Below are positions 53,612-62,994 of a stretch of 64,000 nt of DNA, piece after piece. Position 1 is the first letter of the stretch. Every line of letters starts with the position of its first letter. The DNA comes from Fusibacter sp. 3D3 (GTDB taxonomy: Bacteria; Bacillota; Clostridia; Peptostreptococcales; Acidaminobacteraceae). The translations under genes were made by a program, and so were the position numbers. The stretch spans positions 120,840 to 184,839 of the forward strand of contig NZ_BDHH01000002.1 in the NCBI RefSeq assembly GCF_001748365.1. The letters are read 5' to 3'. Under the pieces are notes generated by a model. It made no database searches. It saw only the letters and a list, made by a program, of their open reading frames with translations, and was not told where the DNA came from.

Positions 53612-54511
53612 ATGCATAAAGAAAATGAAATATCAAAATTGACTGAAATCATGTCAAAATTTATTGGGTTAGTAAGTTATCGCTTGCCTGATGATGTTGA
53701 ATCCAAACTAAAAGAATTACGTGAAGAGGAAATTGGGGAAATGGCTAAAATTATCTATAAAACTATGGATGAAAACCAGAAACTCGCTTATGAAATGAAA
53801 CGTCCTTCCTGTCAAGACACAGGAGTGCTTCAATTCTTTATTAAATGTGGCGAGCATTTTCCATTGATGGGACAACTCAATACTATTCTTAGAGAAGCGA
53901 CTTATAAGTCAACGATGGAAACGCCTCTGAGACATAATTCAGTTGAAACTTTTGACGAATATAACACAAAGAAAAATATAGGGACAGGAACACCAAGTAT
54001 ATTTTGGGAAATTGAACCTGACAGCGATGGCGTTGAAATTTATACCTATATGGCAGGAGGCGGTTGTTCTCTTCCGGGGGTTGCTACTGTTTTAATGCCG
54101 GGTGAAGGATATGAAGCAATCGTAAAATTTGTATTAGATCGAATGACTAGCTATGGCCTTAATGCATGCCCACCATTACTTGTTGGTGTTGGCGTTGGCA
54201 CATCGGTTGAAACAGCAGCAATGAATTCGAAACTGGCGCTTATGAGACAAGTAGACAGTAAGAATGAAAACGCAAATGCTGCGAAATTAGAGCAATTACT
54301 AGAAGATGGTATTAATGCCATCGGCCTTGGCCCACAAGGACTTAAAGGATTAAAATCAGTTATGGGTGTAAATGTAGTAAATACTGCAAGACATCCATCC
54401 ACCATAGGCGTTGCTGTTAACACTGGCTGTTGGTCACATAGAAGAGGACTAATCATTTTTGATAAAGACCTTAACTATAATATGCCAATGCATAAGGGGG
54501 AAGTACTATGA
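53612..54511 (+). CDS. ttdA: L(+)-tartrate dehydratase/class I fumarase alpha subunit
   Basis: A 299-residue protein of the class I fumarase N-terminal family. Cysteines for the [4Fe-4S] cluster appear in [24 protein letters not shown] and [11 protein letters not shown]. Length and the separate small beta gene fit two-subunit TtdAB or fumarase FumAB of anaerobes. It dehydrates L-tartrate to oxaloacetate, or interconverts malate and fumarate. AAGGAG precedes the ATG; it is 18 nt behind the permease gene. Confidence 0.9.
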   Translation: MHKENEISKLTEIMSKFIGLVSYRLPDDVESKLKELREEEIGEMAKIIYKTMDENQKLAYEMKRPSCQDTGVLQFFIKCGEHFPLMGQLNTILREATYKSTMETPLRHNSVETFDEYNTKKNIGTGTPSIFWEIEPDSDGVEIYTYMAGGGCSLPGVATVLMPGEGYEAIVKFVLDRMTSYGLNACPPLLVGVGVGTSVETAAMNSKLALMRQVDSKNENANAAKLEQLLEDGINAIGLGPQGLKGLKSVMGVNVVNTARHPSTIGVAVNTGCWSHRRGLIIFDKDLNYNMPMHKGEVL

Positions 54512-55116
54512 AAAAAATCCTAACAACACCTATAAAAGATGATGACTTAAAAGATATAAAAATTGGCGACATTATTTATCTGACTGGTACTATTGTAACC
54601 TGCAGAGACGTAGCACATCGAAGATTAATTGAAGAAAAAATGGAATTGCCAGTGGACTTAAGAGGGCTCGCCATTTTTCATGCAGGGCCAATCGTTAAAG
54701 ATCATGGTAATAATGAGTATGAAATGATCTCTATAGGTCCAACGACAAGTATGCGAATGGAGAAGTTTGAAAAGGAATTTATTGAAGAAACAGGAGTCAA
54801 ACTTATCGTTGGTAAAGGCGGTATGGGTAAAAACACAGAAGAGGGTTGCAAAACCCATAAAGTATTACATTTGGTTTATCCTGCTGGAAATGCTGTTTAT
54901 GCCGCGAATAAGGTTGAATCTATTGAATCAGTTCACTGGACAGATCTTGGTATGCCAGAATCTCTTTGGGTATGCAAAGTAAAAGAGTTTGGACCTTTAA
55001 TAGTTTCAATTGATTCTGAGGGAAACAATATCTTCGAGCAATATAAGGTAGAGTTTAATCAGATTAAAGAAGAGCAGTATGAGAAAATAATCCCAGAAGT
55101 AAGGTTTATTAAATAA
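54508..55116 (+). CDS. ttdB: L(+)-tartrate dehydratase/class I fumarase beta subunit
   Basis: A 202-residue class I fumarase C-terminal-domain protein: [45 protein letters not shown] and [17 protein letters not shown] are family hallmarks. It overlaps ttdA by 4 nt (ATGA) and completes the active site. The operon ends in a terminator. Tartrate versus malate/fumarate specificity cannot be read directly from the sequence; the dedicated AraC regulator and carrier favour tartrate. Confidence 0.9.
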   Translation: MKKILTTPIKDDDLKDIKIGDIIYLTGTIVTCRDVAHRRLIEEKMELPVDLRGLAIFHAGPIVKDHGNNEYEMISIGPTTSMRMEKFEKEFIEETGVKLIVGKGGMGKNTEEGCKTHKVLHLVYPAGNAVYAANKVESIESVHWTDLGMPESLWVCKVKEFGPLIVSIDSEGNNIFEQYKVEFNQIKEEQYEKIIPEVRFIK

Positions 55117-55133
55117 GTATCTAATCCAAATAT

Positions 55134-55179
55134 TAACAAAACACCTCCTTTTTGAGTGTAAAAGGGAGGTGTTTTGTTA
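55134..55179. terminator. Bidirectional terminator after ttdB
   Basis: AACAAAACACCTCC and GGAGGTGTTTTGTT form a long stem with T-rich flanks on either strand. Confidence 0.85.
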
Positions 55180-55623
55180 ACGGTAAATATGCGCTTCTCT
55201 TTCGATATAAAGACTCTTAGTGCATCAATAGTTCCAATGTAACCCTTTTTTGTATATTAGATGTAATTTCTTTATAAGTCAAACCTTCTGCACGTAGGGG
55301 GATCACTTTATCTCGGTAGGGCATCAGTTTACCATTCAGACTCTTTCCATAATGACCATTAACAAACACTACTCACACTGTACCCGTCGACTCAGATCAC
55401 ATAGATAATTATAACGTTTTTTTACCTGCTTCTGAGGTTAAAGGGATCTCGATTCAACCATTGATAATTCGCTTCATATACTTGGAGATTGCCTTAACCA
55501 AATGAAATCTGTCACTTATTTGAATCGCATCGGGATGAGATTCATTAATAGCTGAACGATAACTCGTTGAACCATCACGGGATACTAGTTCAATATTGGA
55601 AAATGTAGACAACCATAATTTTA
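55170..55623 (-). pseudogene. ISL3-type transposase relic
   Basis: The minus strand encodes WLSTFSNIELVSRDGSTSYR then SAINESHPDAIQISDRFHLV, the conserved DDE core of ISL3-family transposases, then stops, shifts frame and continues with YRDKVIPLRAEGLTYKEITS from the linker domain. The N-terminal zinc/HTH part and the C-terminus are lost. It abuts the marR stop codon and fills the gap between the tartrate operon and marR. Confidence 0.88.
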
Positions 55624-56034
55624 CTATTCTAAATTTAGCATCACTTTGTCCAACAAATTTTTCAGAATTTCTCTCTCAATATCTGTAAATTCTTTAGTCA
55701 ATCTATTTTCGCTTTCTATGGCTATGCCGTGTACTTTACTATATAAAGCCTTGCCCTTATCGGTTGGATATATTCTATACTGTCTTTTATCTTCAATTGA
55801 AGTAAGCCGGGTAATGTACCCTTCTCTCTCAAACTGTTTAACAGTTCTCGCCACAGAGCCTTTATCAATTTTTAATTTATCAGAAATATCCTCTTGTGAA
55901 ACACCTGGATTTTCACAGATAACTAAAATGTGAGTGTACTGGCTTCCAGTAATACCATCCATTTTTAAATGACGATCCAAGTAAATGGTAGAATGCCTAT
56001 GAAGAATTGAAAATCGATTCATAAAATCATGCAT
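55624..56034 (-). CDS. MarR-family repressor
   Basis: A 136-residue winged-HTH protein: ILVICENPGVSQEDISDKLKIDKGSVARTVKQFEREGYITRL is the DNA-binding unit, with wing residues SIEDKRQYRIYPTDKG, and long N- and C-terminal dimerisation helices. The ATG after GGAAG was selected over an upstream start. It is divergent from a MATE efflux gene, and matching palindromes lie at both promoters, so it most likely represses both itself and the pump. Confidence 0.92.
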   Translation of the reverse strand: MHDFMNRFSILHRHSTIYLDRHLKMDGITGSQYTHILVICENPGVSQEDISDKLKIDKGSVARTVKQFEREGYITRLTSIEDKRQYRIYPTDKGKALYSKVHGIAIESENRLTKEFTDIEREILKNLLDKVMLNLE

Positions 56035-56060
56035 ATAAACACTTCCTACTAAAAATAACA

Positions 56061-56075
56061 TTGCTTAGACAACTA
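56061..56075. promoter_or_regulatory. Secondary MarR operator near the marR start
   Basis: TTGCTTAGACAACTA is an imperfect version of the strong palindrome at 56196-56215 and lies about 27 nt upstream of the marR start, the expected place for autorepression. Confidence 0.55.
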
Positions 56076-56195
56076 AATATTATAATAAATAGAGCGATGT
56101 GTCAATTTATTTTTGAGTTTTAACTTGACTATTAGCGAAATATCGTGTAAAACAATAGATGCCAAGAAAAAATAGTTGGCTATTTATTTTAGAAT

Positions 56196-56215
56196 ATAGT
56201 TGCTTAAGCAACTAT
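56196..56215. promoter_or_regulatory. Primary MarR operator before the MATE gene
   Basis: A perfect 20-bp palindrome with core TAGTTGCTTAAGCAACTA, 20 nt upstream of the MATE start. It overlaps the region where the promoter -10/+1 must be, so binding would block transcription. Confidence 0.8.
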
Positions 56216-56235
56216 GTGGATGATGGGAGGATATT

Positions 56236-57672
56236 ATGACAGAAGAACACGAGTTATCACAGGAGAATGCATTTGCAACAGCACCGATCGGAAGTTTGAT
56301 TGCAAAATTTGCGATTCCCTGTGTAATCTCGCTTGTTGTGAATGGTCTATATAACATTGTAGATCAAATTTTTATTGGTAATGGCGTTGGTTATTTAGGC
56401 AATAGTGCCACGAACGTAGTATTTCCACTTACTATACTATGTGCGGCACTTGGCGTACTATTCGGTGACGGAGCGGCAACATATGCTAGCTTAAAATCAG
56501 GACAAGGCAATATTGAAAATGCAAAAAAAGGAGTTAGCAGTGGAATTCTTATGTCTGTTATTACTGCTGTGGTGTTGTTTGCAGTAGCAGTCATATTTTT
56601 GAAACCAATTGTGTATCTTTTTGGATGTACGGAATCAGTGGAACCTTATGCACTTGGCTATGGTAGGATTGTAACGATAGGATTTCCGTTTGTGCTTATT
56701 GGCACGACGTTGAACTCAATTATTCGTGCAGATGGAAGCCCAAAACATGCTATGATCGCTCTTCTATCGGGTGCAATATTTAATACAATTATGGACCCTA
56801 TCGCTATATTTGTTTTTCATTGGGGAGTAGAGGGCGCTGCACTGGCTACGATTACTGGACAGTTTATATCATTAATTATTTATTTGTCCTACTTAAATAA
56901 ATGGAAAACATTTAAGCTCGTAAAAAAAGATTTTAGACTAAGCTTTCAGCATTGCAAGGCTATTTTGCCACTCGGAATTTCCAGTTTTATCAACCAAATG
57001 GCCATTGTTATCATGACAGTCATGATAAATAATGCTCTAACAACATATGGCGCTGAATCTGCTTATGGAGCAGATATTCCTTTAGCAGCTATGGGCATTA
57101 CATTAAAAGTTAATCAAATATTTTTATTTGTTGTCGTGGGCATTGCAGCAGGTGCACAACCGATTATTGGCTTTAATCTAGGTGCAAAACATATTGGACG
57201 CGTTATGAAGGCTTTCAAAATATGTGTTATTAGTGCATTTATATCAGCAATGGTAGCGTTTGTTGCTTTTGAATTTTTCCCAATGCCTATTGTATCTCTT
57301 TTTGGAGCTGAAAGCGATTTGTACAATGACTTTGCTGTGAAAAGTTTTCGTATATTTCTTTTGTTTTGCATTTTTAACGGTTTTCAAACTGTTGCCAGTA
57401 TCTTCCTTCAGGCTATTGAGCGACCTGTCCCAGCAATGATACTGTCTCTGTCTAGACAGATTGTATTTTTTATTCCTGCGGTATTGATTCTTCCTAAATT
57501 TTGGGGAATTGAGGGTGTCTTATGGGCAGGGCCAGTGGCGGATGGGCTAGCATTCATATTGGCACTTACTGTTATACTTTTTGAAATCAAAAAATTGAAA
57601 ACTTTAGGACATGAACACAGTACTGATGACATTAAAATTAGAGAACAGTTAGTGGAGGAGCTAGGTATCTAA
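56236..57672 (+). CDS. MATE-family multidrug efflux pump (MepA-like)
   Basis: A 478-residue membrane protein with twelve helices in two MatE repeats (IPCVISLVVNGLYNIVDQIFIG in the first; ILPLGISSFINQMAIVIMTVMINN and GAQPIIGFNLGAKHIGRVMKAF in the second). GGGAGG precedes the ATG. It is a cation-coupled exporter for cationic drugs or dyes. Divergent to a MarR repressor with shared operator DNA. Confidence 0.93.
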   Translation: MTEEHELSQENAFATAPIGSLIAKFAIPCVISLVVNGLYNIVDQIFIGNGVGYLGNSATNVVFPLTILCAALGVLFGDGAATYASLKSGQGNIENAKKGVSSGILMSVITAVVLFAVAVIFLKPIVYLFGCTESVEPYALGYGRIVTIGFPFVLIGTTLNSIIRADGSPKHAMIALLSGAIFNTIMDPIAIFVFHWGVEGAALATITGQFISLIIYLSYLNKWKTFKLVKKDFRLSFQHCKAILPLGISSFINQMAIVIMTVMINNALTTYGAESAYGADIPLAAMGITLKVNQIFLFVVVGIAAGAQPIIGFNLGAKHIGRVMKAFKICVISAFISAMVAFVAFEFFPMPIVSLFGAESDLYNDFAVKSFRIFLLFCIFNGFQTVASIFLQAIERPVPAMILSLSRQIVFFIPAVLILPKFWGIEGVLWAGPVADGLAFILALTVILFEIKKLKTLGHEHSTDDIKIREQLVEELGI

Positions 57673-57773
57673 TAAGATAAAGAGCTTATTCAGAAAGCAA
57701 CTATACGTGGCTAAAATATTACTCTAAACCAACTCTAAAAAATGTACTAAAAAAAGAATGATTTATAAACGAT

Positions 57774-57811
57774 TTGCCCGCATTATTTTACTATTGCGGG
57801 CAAGTTTTTTA
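57774..57811 (+). terminator. Intrinsic terminator downstream of the MATE gene
   Basis: TTGCCCGCA and TGCGGGCAA form a perfect stem followed by GTTTTTT. Confidence 0.9.
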
Positions 57812-58116
57812 GAGATTGTTTAAAAATATTTTGACAAGAATAGACACTACCACTTCTGAGGACCACTTTGATTAAGTCTCCATTTAAACCATTGTATAGT
57901 TTGTTTTTGTAGCGGTACTTAAACTTTAACACCTCTTTGGGGCTTTTTTTATTTTTTGTGACTGCACCAATTAGGTGCAGACCGACGAGATTTATATCTC
58001 AGCAATATGAACAATACTCTTTAACTTCTGCTCAAATTACTTTATAATTAAGAGTGGTTATGGTGTGATTTAACATAAAATAAAATATAGAACTTTTAAA
58101 GAATGGAGCAACAGGC
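57812..58116. other. Gene-free interval with small hairpins
   Basis: About 300 bp without coding potential. It holds a C-rich/G-rich pair with a T-run (CCTC-TTT-GGGG then CTTTTTTT, near 57942-57955), a perfect hairpin CTGCACC-AATTA-GGTGCAG (57962-57980) and GAGAT-TTAT-ATCTC (57986-57999). No riboswitch consensus was recognised. Confidence 0.45.
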
Positions 58117-58719
58117 TTGTCCTCAGAAATGAGTGGCACTTACCAAACGGCTTGTATGGTTAGGGCGCAACTTTTGGAGAAGTACCCTGATGCAAAGATT
58201 GAGCTTATTGACTCTAGAACCAATTGCATGCAGTTGGGGTTTTGTGTGCTTTATGGTGCTGAGTTGGCGGCTCAAGGCATACCTGTGGCAAGTATTGCTC
58301 AGACCATGCGTGATTATGTAAATCAAAGTCGATTTATTTTTTTACCTGAGACGTTGGATTACTTGAAAATGGGGGGCCGTATTGGTGGCGCTCAAGCGAT
58401 AATGGGTAATATTTTTCAGATTCTGCCCATCCTCACTGTAAAAGAGGGCCGTAGTGAGGTACTTCAAAAGGTGCGAACAAAGAAGAAGGCAGTGGAGACG
58501 CTACTGAAAATTGCATTAGAGGATATAGCACAATATGGTCTTAAAAATGTTGTAGTGCATCACATTGAGGCTTATGAAGAAGGGCTTGCTTTGGCGAAGC
58601 GCCTTCAGGATGACCTTGGCGTTCAAGTGCTAGTGGTGGATATAGGGCCGGTTATTGGAACCCATGTGGGACCTGGTGCAATTGGAATCGCCTATGATTT
58701 AAAGCAACCTTTTATGTAA
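58117..58719 (+). pseudogene. DegV-family fatty-acid-binding protein, 5'-truncated
   Basis: The frame opens at LSSEMSGTYQTACMVRAQLL, which corresponds to roughly residue 85 of normal DegV proteins (about 280 residues), and continues correctly to the C-terminus (TLDYLKMGGRIGGAQAIMGN, PVIGTHVGPGAIGIAY). The N-terminal EDD Rossmann half (I-x-T-D-S) is absent upstream, where the frame meets a stop within about 30 nt. Either a relic or a product of 200 residues from a TTG. Normal members load fatty acids for FakA-type kinases. Confidence 0.78.
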
Positions 58720-58739
58720 AACAACGTGGTTTTTTTATT

Positions 58740-58964
58740 ATGAGCCTATGGACAATACAGCATTATAAAGCGTATGAAAAGTTGATTCAAACTGGTATTT
58801 TAAAGGCAAATGATTGGTATGAAATAATTGTTAATGAAGATCAAATGGGTTATGTCAATCAAGAGTTTTGCTTGATAAAGAGCCCTTATGTGAAGGGCTC
58901 TATTTCATCACAAAGTGTCAATATGCGAGAAAATGCCACTACGAGTAGCGATATTATAATATAA
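58740..58964 (+). CDS. Chimeric remnant: DUF3841 N-terminus joined to bacterial SH3 repeats
   Basis: Seventy-four codons. The first 24 residues (MSLWTIQHYKAYEKLIQTGI) match the start of DUF3841 proteins. From residue 25 the sequence changes to a bacterial SH3 domain end (NDWYEIIVNEDQMGYVNQEF) and the start of a second one (VNMRENATTSSDI), then stops. SH3-like coding continues out of frame to about 59010. This is best read as a deletion junction fusing two unrelated genes. There is no strong RBS. Confidence 0.55.
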   Translation: MSLWTIQHYKAYEKLIQTGILKANDWYEIIVNEDQMGYVNQEFCLIKSPYVKGSISSQSVNMRENATTSSDIII

Positions 58965-59043
58965 GGAAGATGGAGGGTATCGAGCACCAATGAAGGCAGT
59001 TGGGTGCAAAAACAATCTAATTTCAAGTTGTTGATAAATCAAA

Positions 59044-60252
59044 TTAATCGAATTTCTGCTGAATAAAAGATAAAACCTTTGATTTTTGATTGAGTCTGTT
59101 GAGTGTCTGAATGGTCTTCAACTGCACGATGACAAAAGGCAAAATCAAAAGCCAATGCGTTAGACTAAATTTTGAAATGAAGCCAGTTTTGATAAAACCA
59201 TAGTTGACAAAGAACAGACCCAGAACTACAAAGGCGACGCCAGGGCAAATCAGCGCGTAGCTTCCGATGTGGAACTGATCGCCATTTACGAATTTTTTGA
59301 AGTAATTGTTTCGCTTCATCACAGTATATCCCAGAAGACCAAAGATTACTTCAATTGAAAATAGGGTCAACAGAACGATAAATAAAAATATTGGATTTGG
59401 CGAACTTTCAAGAAAGTGATGGTAGGTGCCTGAAATTAATCGAATAAGTGTAATACCTATAAGTGTGGTGATTGGGATGGCAATCCATAGCGTTGGTGTC
59501 ATTTCGTCATGAGCGCCGTGCTTAAAGATGGATTTGAAGCCCAAAAGCATTTTGATGTTCATCAGCAATATCGCGAGCACAAGGAAAAAGACAGATGTTA
59601 CAAAAGCAAAGATGTTAGTCGCTTTTGTATGACTCATTGCAACTGAAGCGGCGAGCCCTACTGACACCATGATAAAAGCAAAAGGTGCAATCATTTGACC
59701 AAGGTTGTTGTTGCGTACAAAATCAAAATTTCCTTTTGCCAGCGTGTCTGAAAAAAAGTTCAGAAACAGCTTAAGTGCATAGATGCCCACCGCCAGAAAA
59801 GCGAGGATAGCAAAAGGGAAGAGGATTTCTATATAGTCCCAGAGATGTGGTACAAATACAGCGCCGAGAACAAAAATAACATTGATGCCCATTGCCAATG
59901 TCAGCGGCAGGGTCATAAGCGTGATTTCATCATTGGTGCCAAGCATATTGCGATAGCTGTCTGTTTTTAGGTAAGCAAAGTAGCGTTTGAGCTGAACAGC
60001 AAGCTGATAGAAATACATATATGAAAAATAGAGAATAACGCCTGAAACCAAAGCGACCATTACAGCCCTTAAGTCATGGGACGCAAGTTCACGGGAAAGG
60101 TCGGAAAATGTTGGGAGCGGGTTTTTATGCTCAATAAAAAACATGAGATACATAAAAAATGAAACGGCAAGTCCGCCGTTGCCAAGTGCTTTTAAAAACC
60201 ATGTCGGTGAGAATGTTGTTTCCATTTCGAGTTGTGTTGATGTTTTTTTCAT
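59044..60252 (-). CDS. Multi-spanning membrane protein (TDT/SLAC1-like)
   Basis: A 402-residue protein with about ten hydrophobic helices, polar N-terminus and basic C-terminus. Helix spacing recalls tellurite-resistance/dicarboxylate (TehA/SLAC1-type) channels, but no decisive motif is seen. GGAGG lies 4 nt before the ATG. It is 19 nt downstream of a CoA-disulfide-reductase-type gene that is broken, so the two once formed an operon, perhaps concerned with thiol or sulfur compounds. Confidence 0.7.
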   Translation of the reverse strand: MKKTSTQLEMETTFSPTWFLKALGNGGLAVSFFMYLMFFIEHKNPLPTFSDLSRELASHDLRAVMVALVSGVILYFSYMYFYQLAVQLKRYFAYLKTDSYRNMLGTNDEITLMTLPLTLAMGINVIFVLGAVFVPHLWDYIEILFPFAILAFLAVGIYALKLFLNFFSDTLAKGNFDFVRNNNLGQMIAPFAFIMVSVGLAASVAMSHTKATNIFAFVTSVFFLVLAILLMNIKMLLGFKSIFKHGAHDEMTPTLWIAIPITTLIGITLIRLISGTYHHFLESSPNPIFLFIVLLTLFSIEVIFGLLGYTVMKRNNYFKKFVNGDQFHIGSYALICPGVAFVVLGLFFVNYGFIKTGFISKFSLTHWLLILPFVIVQLKTIQTLNRLNQKSKVLSFIQQKFD

Positions 60253-60271
60253 TTGTCCTCCTTAGTTTTGC

Positions 60272-61407
60272 CTATATTAAACTTTTTTGTTTTGCCAGTG
60301 CATAAAGACCTGTTTGATGCATTATATATACATTTGGAGACGCAGTTCCCAGTGGATGTGTGCCATAGTTGTAGCTGTAGAGGTCTTTGGCAGTTGCGTG
60401 ATTTTGAATTGCGATGCCAAAAGCATTGATCATTTCTGCGACGGCTTTATCACCCGAAAGTTGGACACCGAGAAGCTTTAGGGTGGCTTTATCAAAAAAG
60501 AATGTGCCATTTGTCATGACCATGCCTGGCAGTGTTCCAGGATGCATGTTTGGTGCATTTAGTCTGACTTCGAGTATTTGGAATCCAGTTTGTTCGCACT
60601 GGTGTTTGGTCATGCCAGCAGCCGCGTAGTAGACGTTGTTGATAGATGTTGAAAAGAGATTCATAATGCCTTGCACAGGCGCAGACTCTTCCTGTTTCAG
60701 CAGGTTGATTGCTGCATTTCGGCCTTCTTTTGCCGCAATGGAAGCCAGTCGTACATTGCTTGCTTTACCCGTGAAAATATCTGATTTTGAGGCGCAATCT
60801 CCAATTGCAAAGATGTTTTCGTTTGAGGTTTGTTGGAATACATTGACCTTAATGGATTTTTTTTCGTCCAGCTCGAGTTCCATTTTTTCTGCCAGAGAGA
60901 CATTAGGGTAAGCACCTATTGCAACGAAAACTAAATCCACATCCAGCATATTGCCGTTGTTCAGCTGAACTTTTTGTATGCGCTCTTCGCCTTTTCAACT
61001 TCAGTTTTCATTGAGACAACTCTGTCTAAGTCTTTTTCGATGACATGGATCCCTTTTAGATCTTTTCCGGGAAGAGGCGGAAACATTGGCAATGAACCTG
61101 TTGCCATCACTAGGCGATCGTACGGATATGTTTTGCCGGTACCTGTATAGACATTTCTATTTTCAGTATCCACACGGACGACATCATCGATCACAAGGTT
61201 AACGCCCTGATCAATTAAATTCTTGTCGCTTGAAATATTCTGACGAGGATCTTTAAGCGTACCAAATGCATATGGAATGCCACATGGCACAGGTCCCTTG
61301 GCGTTACTTCGAATGACGGTATACTCAATATCATGATTCAATGCTAATGACGCATTTAAAAAACCTTTGGCTGCAACGCCACCACCTATGACAACTATTT
61401 TTTTCAT
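60272..61407 (-). pseudogene. CoA-disulfide-reductase/NADH-oxidase-like flavoprotein, NAD domain deleted
   Basis: The 5' frame (148 codons) gives the FAD-binding GGGVAAKGF region, the redox Cys in GPVPCGIPYAFGT and LVMATGSLPMFPPLPG. The 3' frame gives DVDLVFVAIGAYPNVSLAEK, ENIFAIGDCASK and the CoADR dimerisation domain (SINNVYYAAAGMTKHQCEQTGF). At 60950-60985 the frames join out of phase: VEKAKS runs to a stop while the other frame reads ERIQKVQLNNGNML. The intervening NAD(P)H-binding GxGxxG domain (about 90 residues) is missing. The gene is inactivated by an out-of-frame internal deletion. Confidence 0.88.
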
Positions 61408-61491
61408 ATAAGCCTCCTAATATTGTAATGATCAGGCATCACACTAATGTTCACCCCTTGCAGGAGGGGTCAGACATCATTTTACACCTTG

Positions 61492-61508
61492 TTGAGAATG
61501 ATTGTCAA
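61492..61508. promoter_or_regulatory. Fur/PerR-like box upstream of the flavoprotein gene
   Basis: TTGAGAATGATTGTCAA matches the 7-1-7 Fur pattern TGATAAT-N-ATTATCA at 13 of 15 positions. It lies about 85 nt upstream of the flavoprotein start. Confidence 0.55.
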
Positions 61509-61614
61509 TAAAAATATTGGCATATGTCCAAAACTAAATAGACATCTCCCCAAGAAGCATGAAATGTATTCTCATAAAACGAATATCCTTTCTTTGTGCC
61601 TGACACCGAGACCC

Positions 61615-62994
61615 TTAAAAACCATGTTTTTCCATTTTTCGTTTTAATGAGAATCTGGTGATGCCGAGTATTTCGGCGGTTTTAGTTTGGTTCCATGAAT
61701 TTTTATCTAATGCTTTTGTGATCAAATGCTTTTCGACTTGATCAAGCTCTTGGTTTAAATTGCCTATTTCTTTTTCGGCATATTGATCTGAAATATCAGT
61801 AGATATAGTTGCCACTTTATCGGTATAAAATTGAATTTCAGGTGGCAAGTATGAGGCTTCTATTACATCTGTATCAGCCAATATGACCAAGCGTTCTATG
61901 ACATTTCGCAGTTCTCGAATATTACCTGGCCATGGGTATTTTAAGAGCTGTTCCTTGACCTTAATACTGAGGCCTGAAATATCCTTCTGAGCATTTTGAC
62001 AGAACTTTTTCAAATAAAAATCTGCCAAAAGAAGAATGTCATCTCCACGCTTGCGAAGGGGCGGTAAGGTAATCGGAAAAATATTGATTCTGTAGTAGAG
62101 ATCTTCTCGGAATTCGCCTTTCTTAACAGCCTCTTCTAAATTTTTATGAGTGGCAGCTACAATACGTATATCAACTTCAATATCTTCAAGACCTCCAACG
62201 CGCCTAAAGCGTCTTTCCTCTAAAAATCTGAGCAATTTGGATTGTGTTTCAAGAGGGAGTTCGCCAAACTCGTCCAGAAAAACCACACCTCCATCTGCAA
62301 TTTCAAAGAGTCCTTTCTTCTTGCTGGTTGCACCTGTAAAGGCATTTTTCTCAAATCCAAAGAGTTCACTTTCGACTAAAGCCTTGGGAATTGCGCTACA
62401 ATTAATGCGCAACAAGAGTTCATCTTTGCGTATGCTGTTCTTATGGATGGCTTCTGCTACCAATTCTTTGCCTGTTCCAGTTTCACCTCTTATCAGCACG
62501 GTTACGTTATCAACATGGGCTACTTTTTCAATTTTTTTATAGACTTCCCTCATAACTGGGCTGGAGCCAATCATGTTTTTCATATACAGTTCAGAGTGCT
62601 TCTCTAAGACAAGGAGTCGAGTTGTTAGTTTGATGCATTCAAAGGCACGATGAATGATGAGTTTGATATGATCTAAGTCAAAGGGTTTATTAATATAGTC
62701 AAATGCGCCAAGTTTAATAGCACTAACGGCGCTTTCAATGTCACTAAAAGCTGTCATAACAATGATTTCTGCATCACTGTCAATGGCTTTGAGTTCAGGT
62801 ATTAAGTCGATACCGTTGTCTTTACCAAGACGCATATCTGTTAAGACGATATGGGGGCGAAAGACTTCCATCAAATGTAGACCTTCTGCTTTACTGTCAG
62901 CTGCAGAAACTTCATATCCAGCATCTCTCAAACCAGCACTTAATGATTTGCGTATAAGGGATTCATCGTCAATGATTAAAAGTTTAATTTTCAT
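61615..62994 (-). CDS. NtrC-family sigma-54-dependent response regulator
   Basis: 459 residues: receiver domain (MKIKLLIIDDESLIRKSL, phospho-acceptor Asp53 in IVLTDMRLG, Thr/Lys switch residues in VMTAF and YINKPFD), AAA+ domain with Walker A GETGTGKE, a sigma-54 contact loop reading NAFTGA instead of GAFTGA, Walker B GGVVFLDEFGEL, and a Fis-type HTH (NSWNQTKTAEILGITRFSLKRKM). The ATG after AGGAGC was chosen over a long upstream extension that is the kinase gene in another frame. Overlaps the kinase gene by 11 nt. Target promoters are not evident in the window. Confidence 0.95.
   Translation of the reverse strand: MKIKLLIIDDESLIRKSLSAGLRDAGYEVSAADSKAEGLHLMEVFRPHIVLTDMRLGKDNGIDLIPELKAIDSDAEIIVMTAFSDIESAVSAIKLGAFDYINKPFDLDHIKLIIHRAFECIKLTTRLLVLEKHSELYMKNMIGSSPVMREVYKKIEKVAHVDNVTVLIRGETGTGKELVAEAIHKNSIRKDELLLRINCSAIPKALVESELFGFEKNAFTGATSKKKGLFEIADGGVVFLDEFGELPLETQSKLLRFLEERRFRRVGGLEDIEVDIRIVAATHKNLEEAVKKGEFREDLYYRINIFPITLPPLRKRGDDILLLADFYLKKFCQNAQKDISGLSIKVKEQLLKYPWPGNIRELRNVIERLVILADTDVIEASYLPPEIQFYTDKVATISTDISDQYAEKEIGNLNQELDQVEKHLITKALDKNSWNQTKTAEILGITRFSLKRKMEKHGF

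Noticed and set aside
57962-57999. Two adjacent hairpins considered as a riboswitch
   Set aside because: No conserved aptamer core was recognisable, and the downstream gene is a truncated degV without a regulatory link.
61453-61471. CACCCCT-TGCAGG-AGGGGT hairpin upstream of the flavoprotein, considered as a sigma-54 promoter
   Set aside because: The GG-to-GC spacing of the -24/-12 consensus is not met (8 instead of 10).
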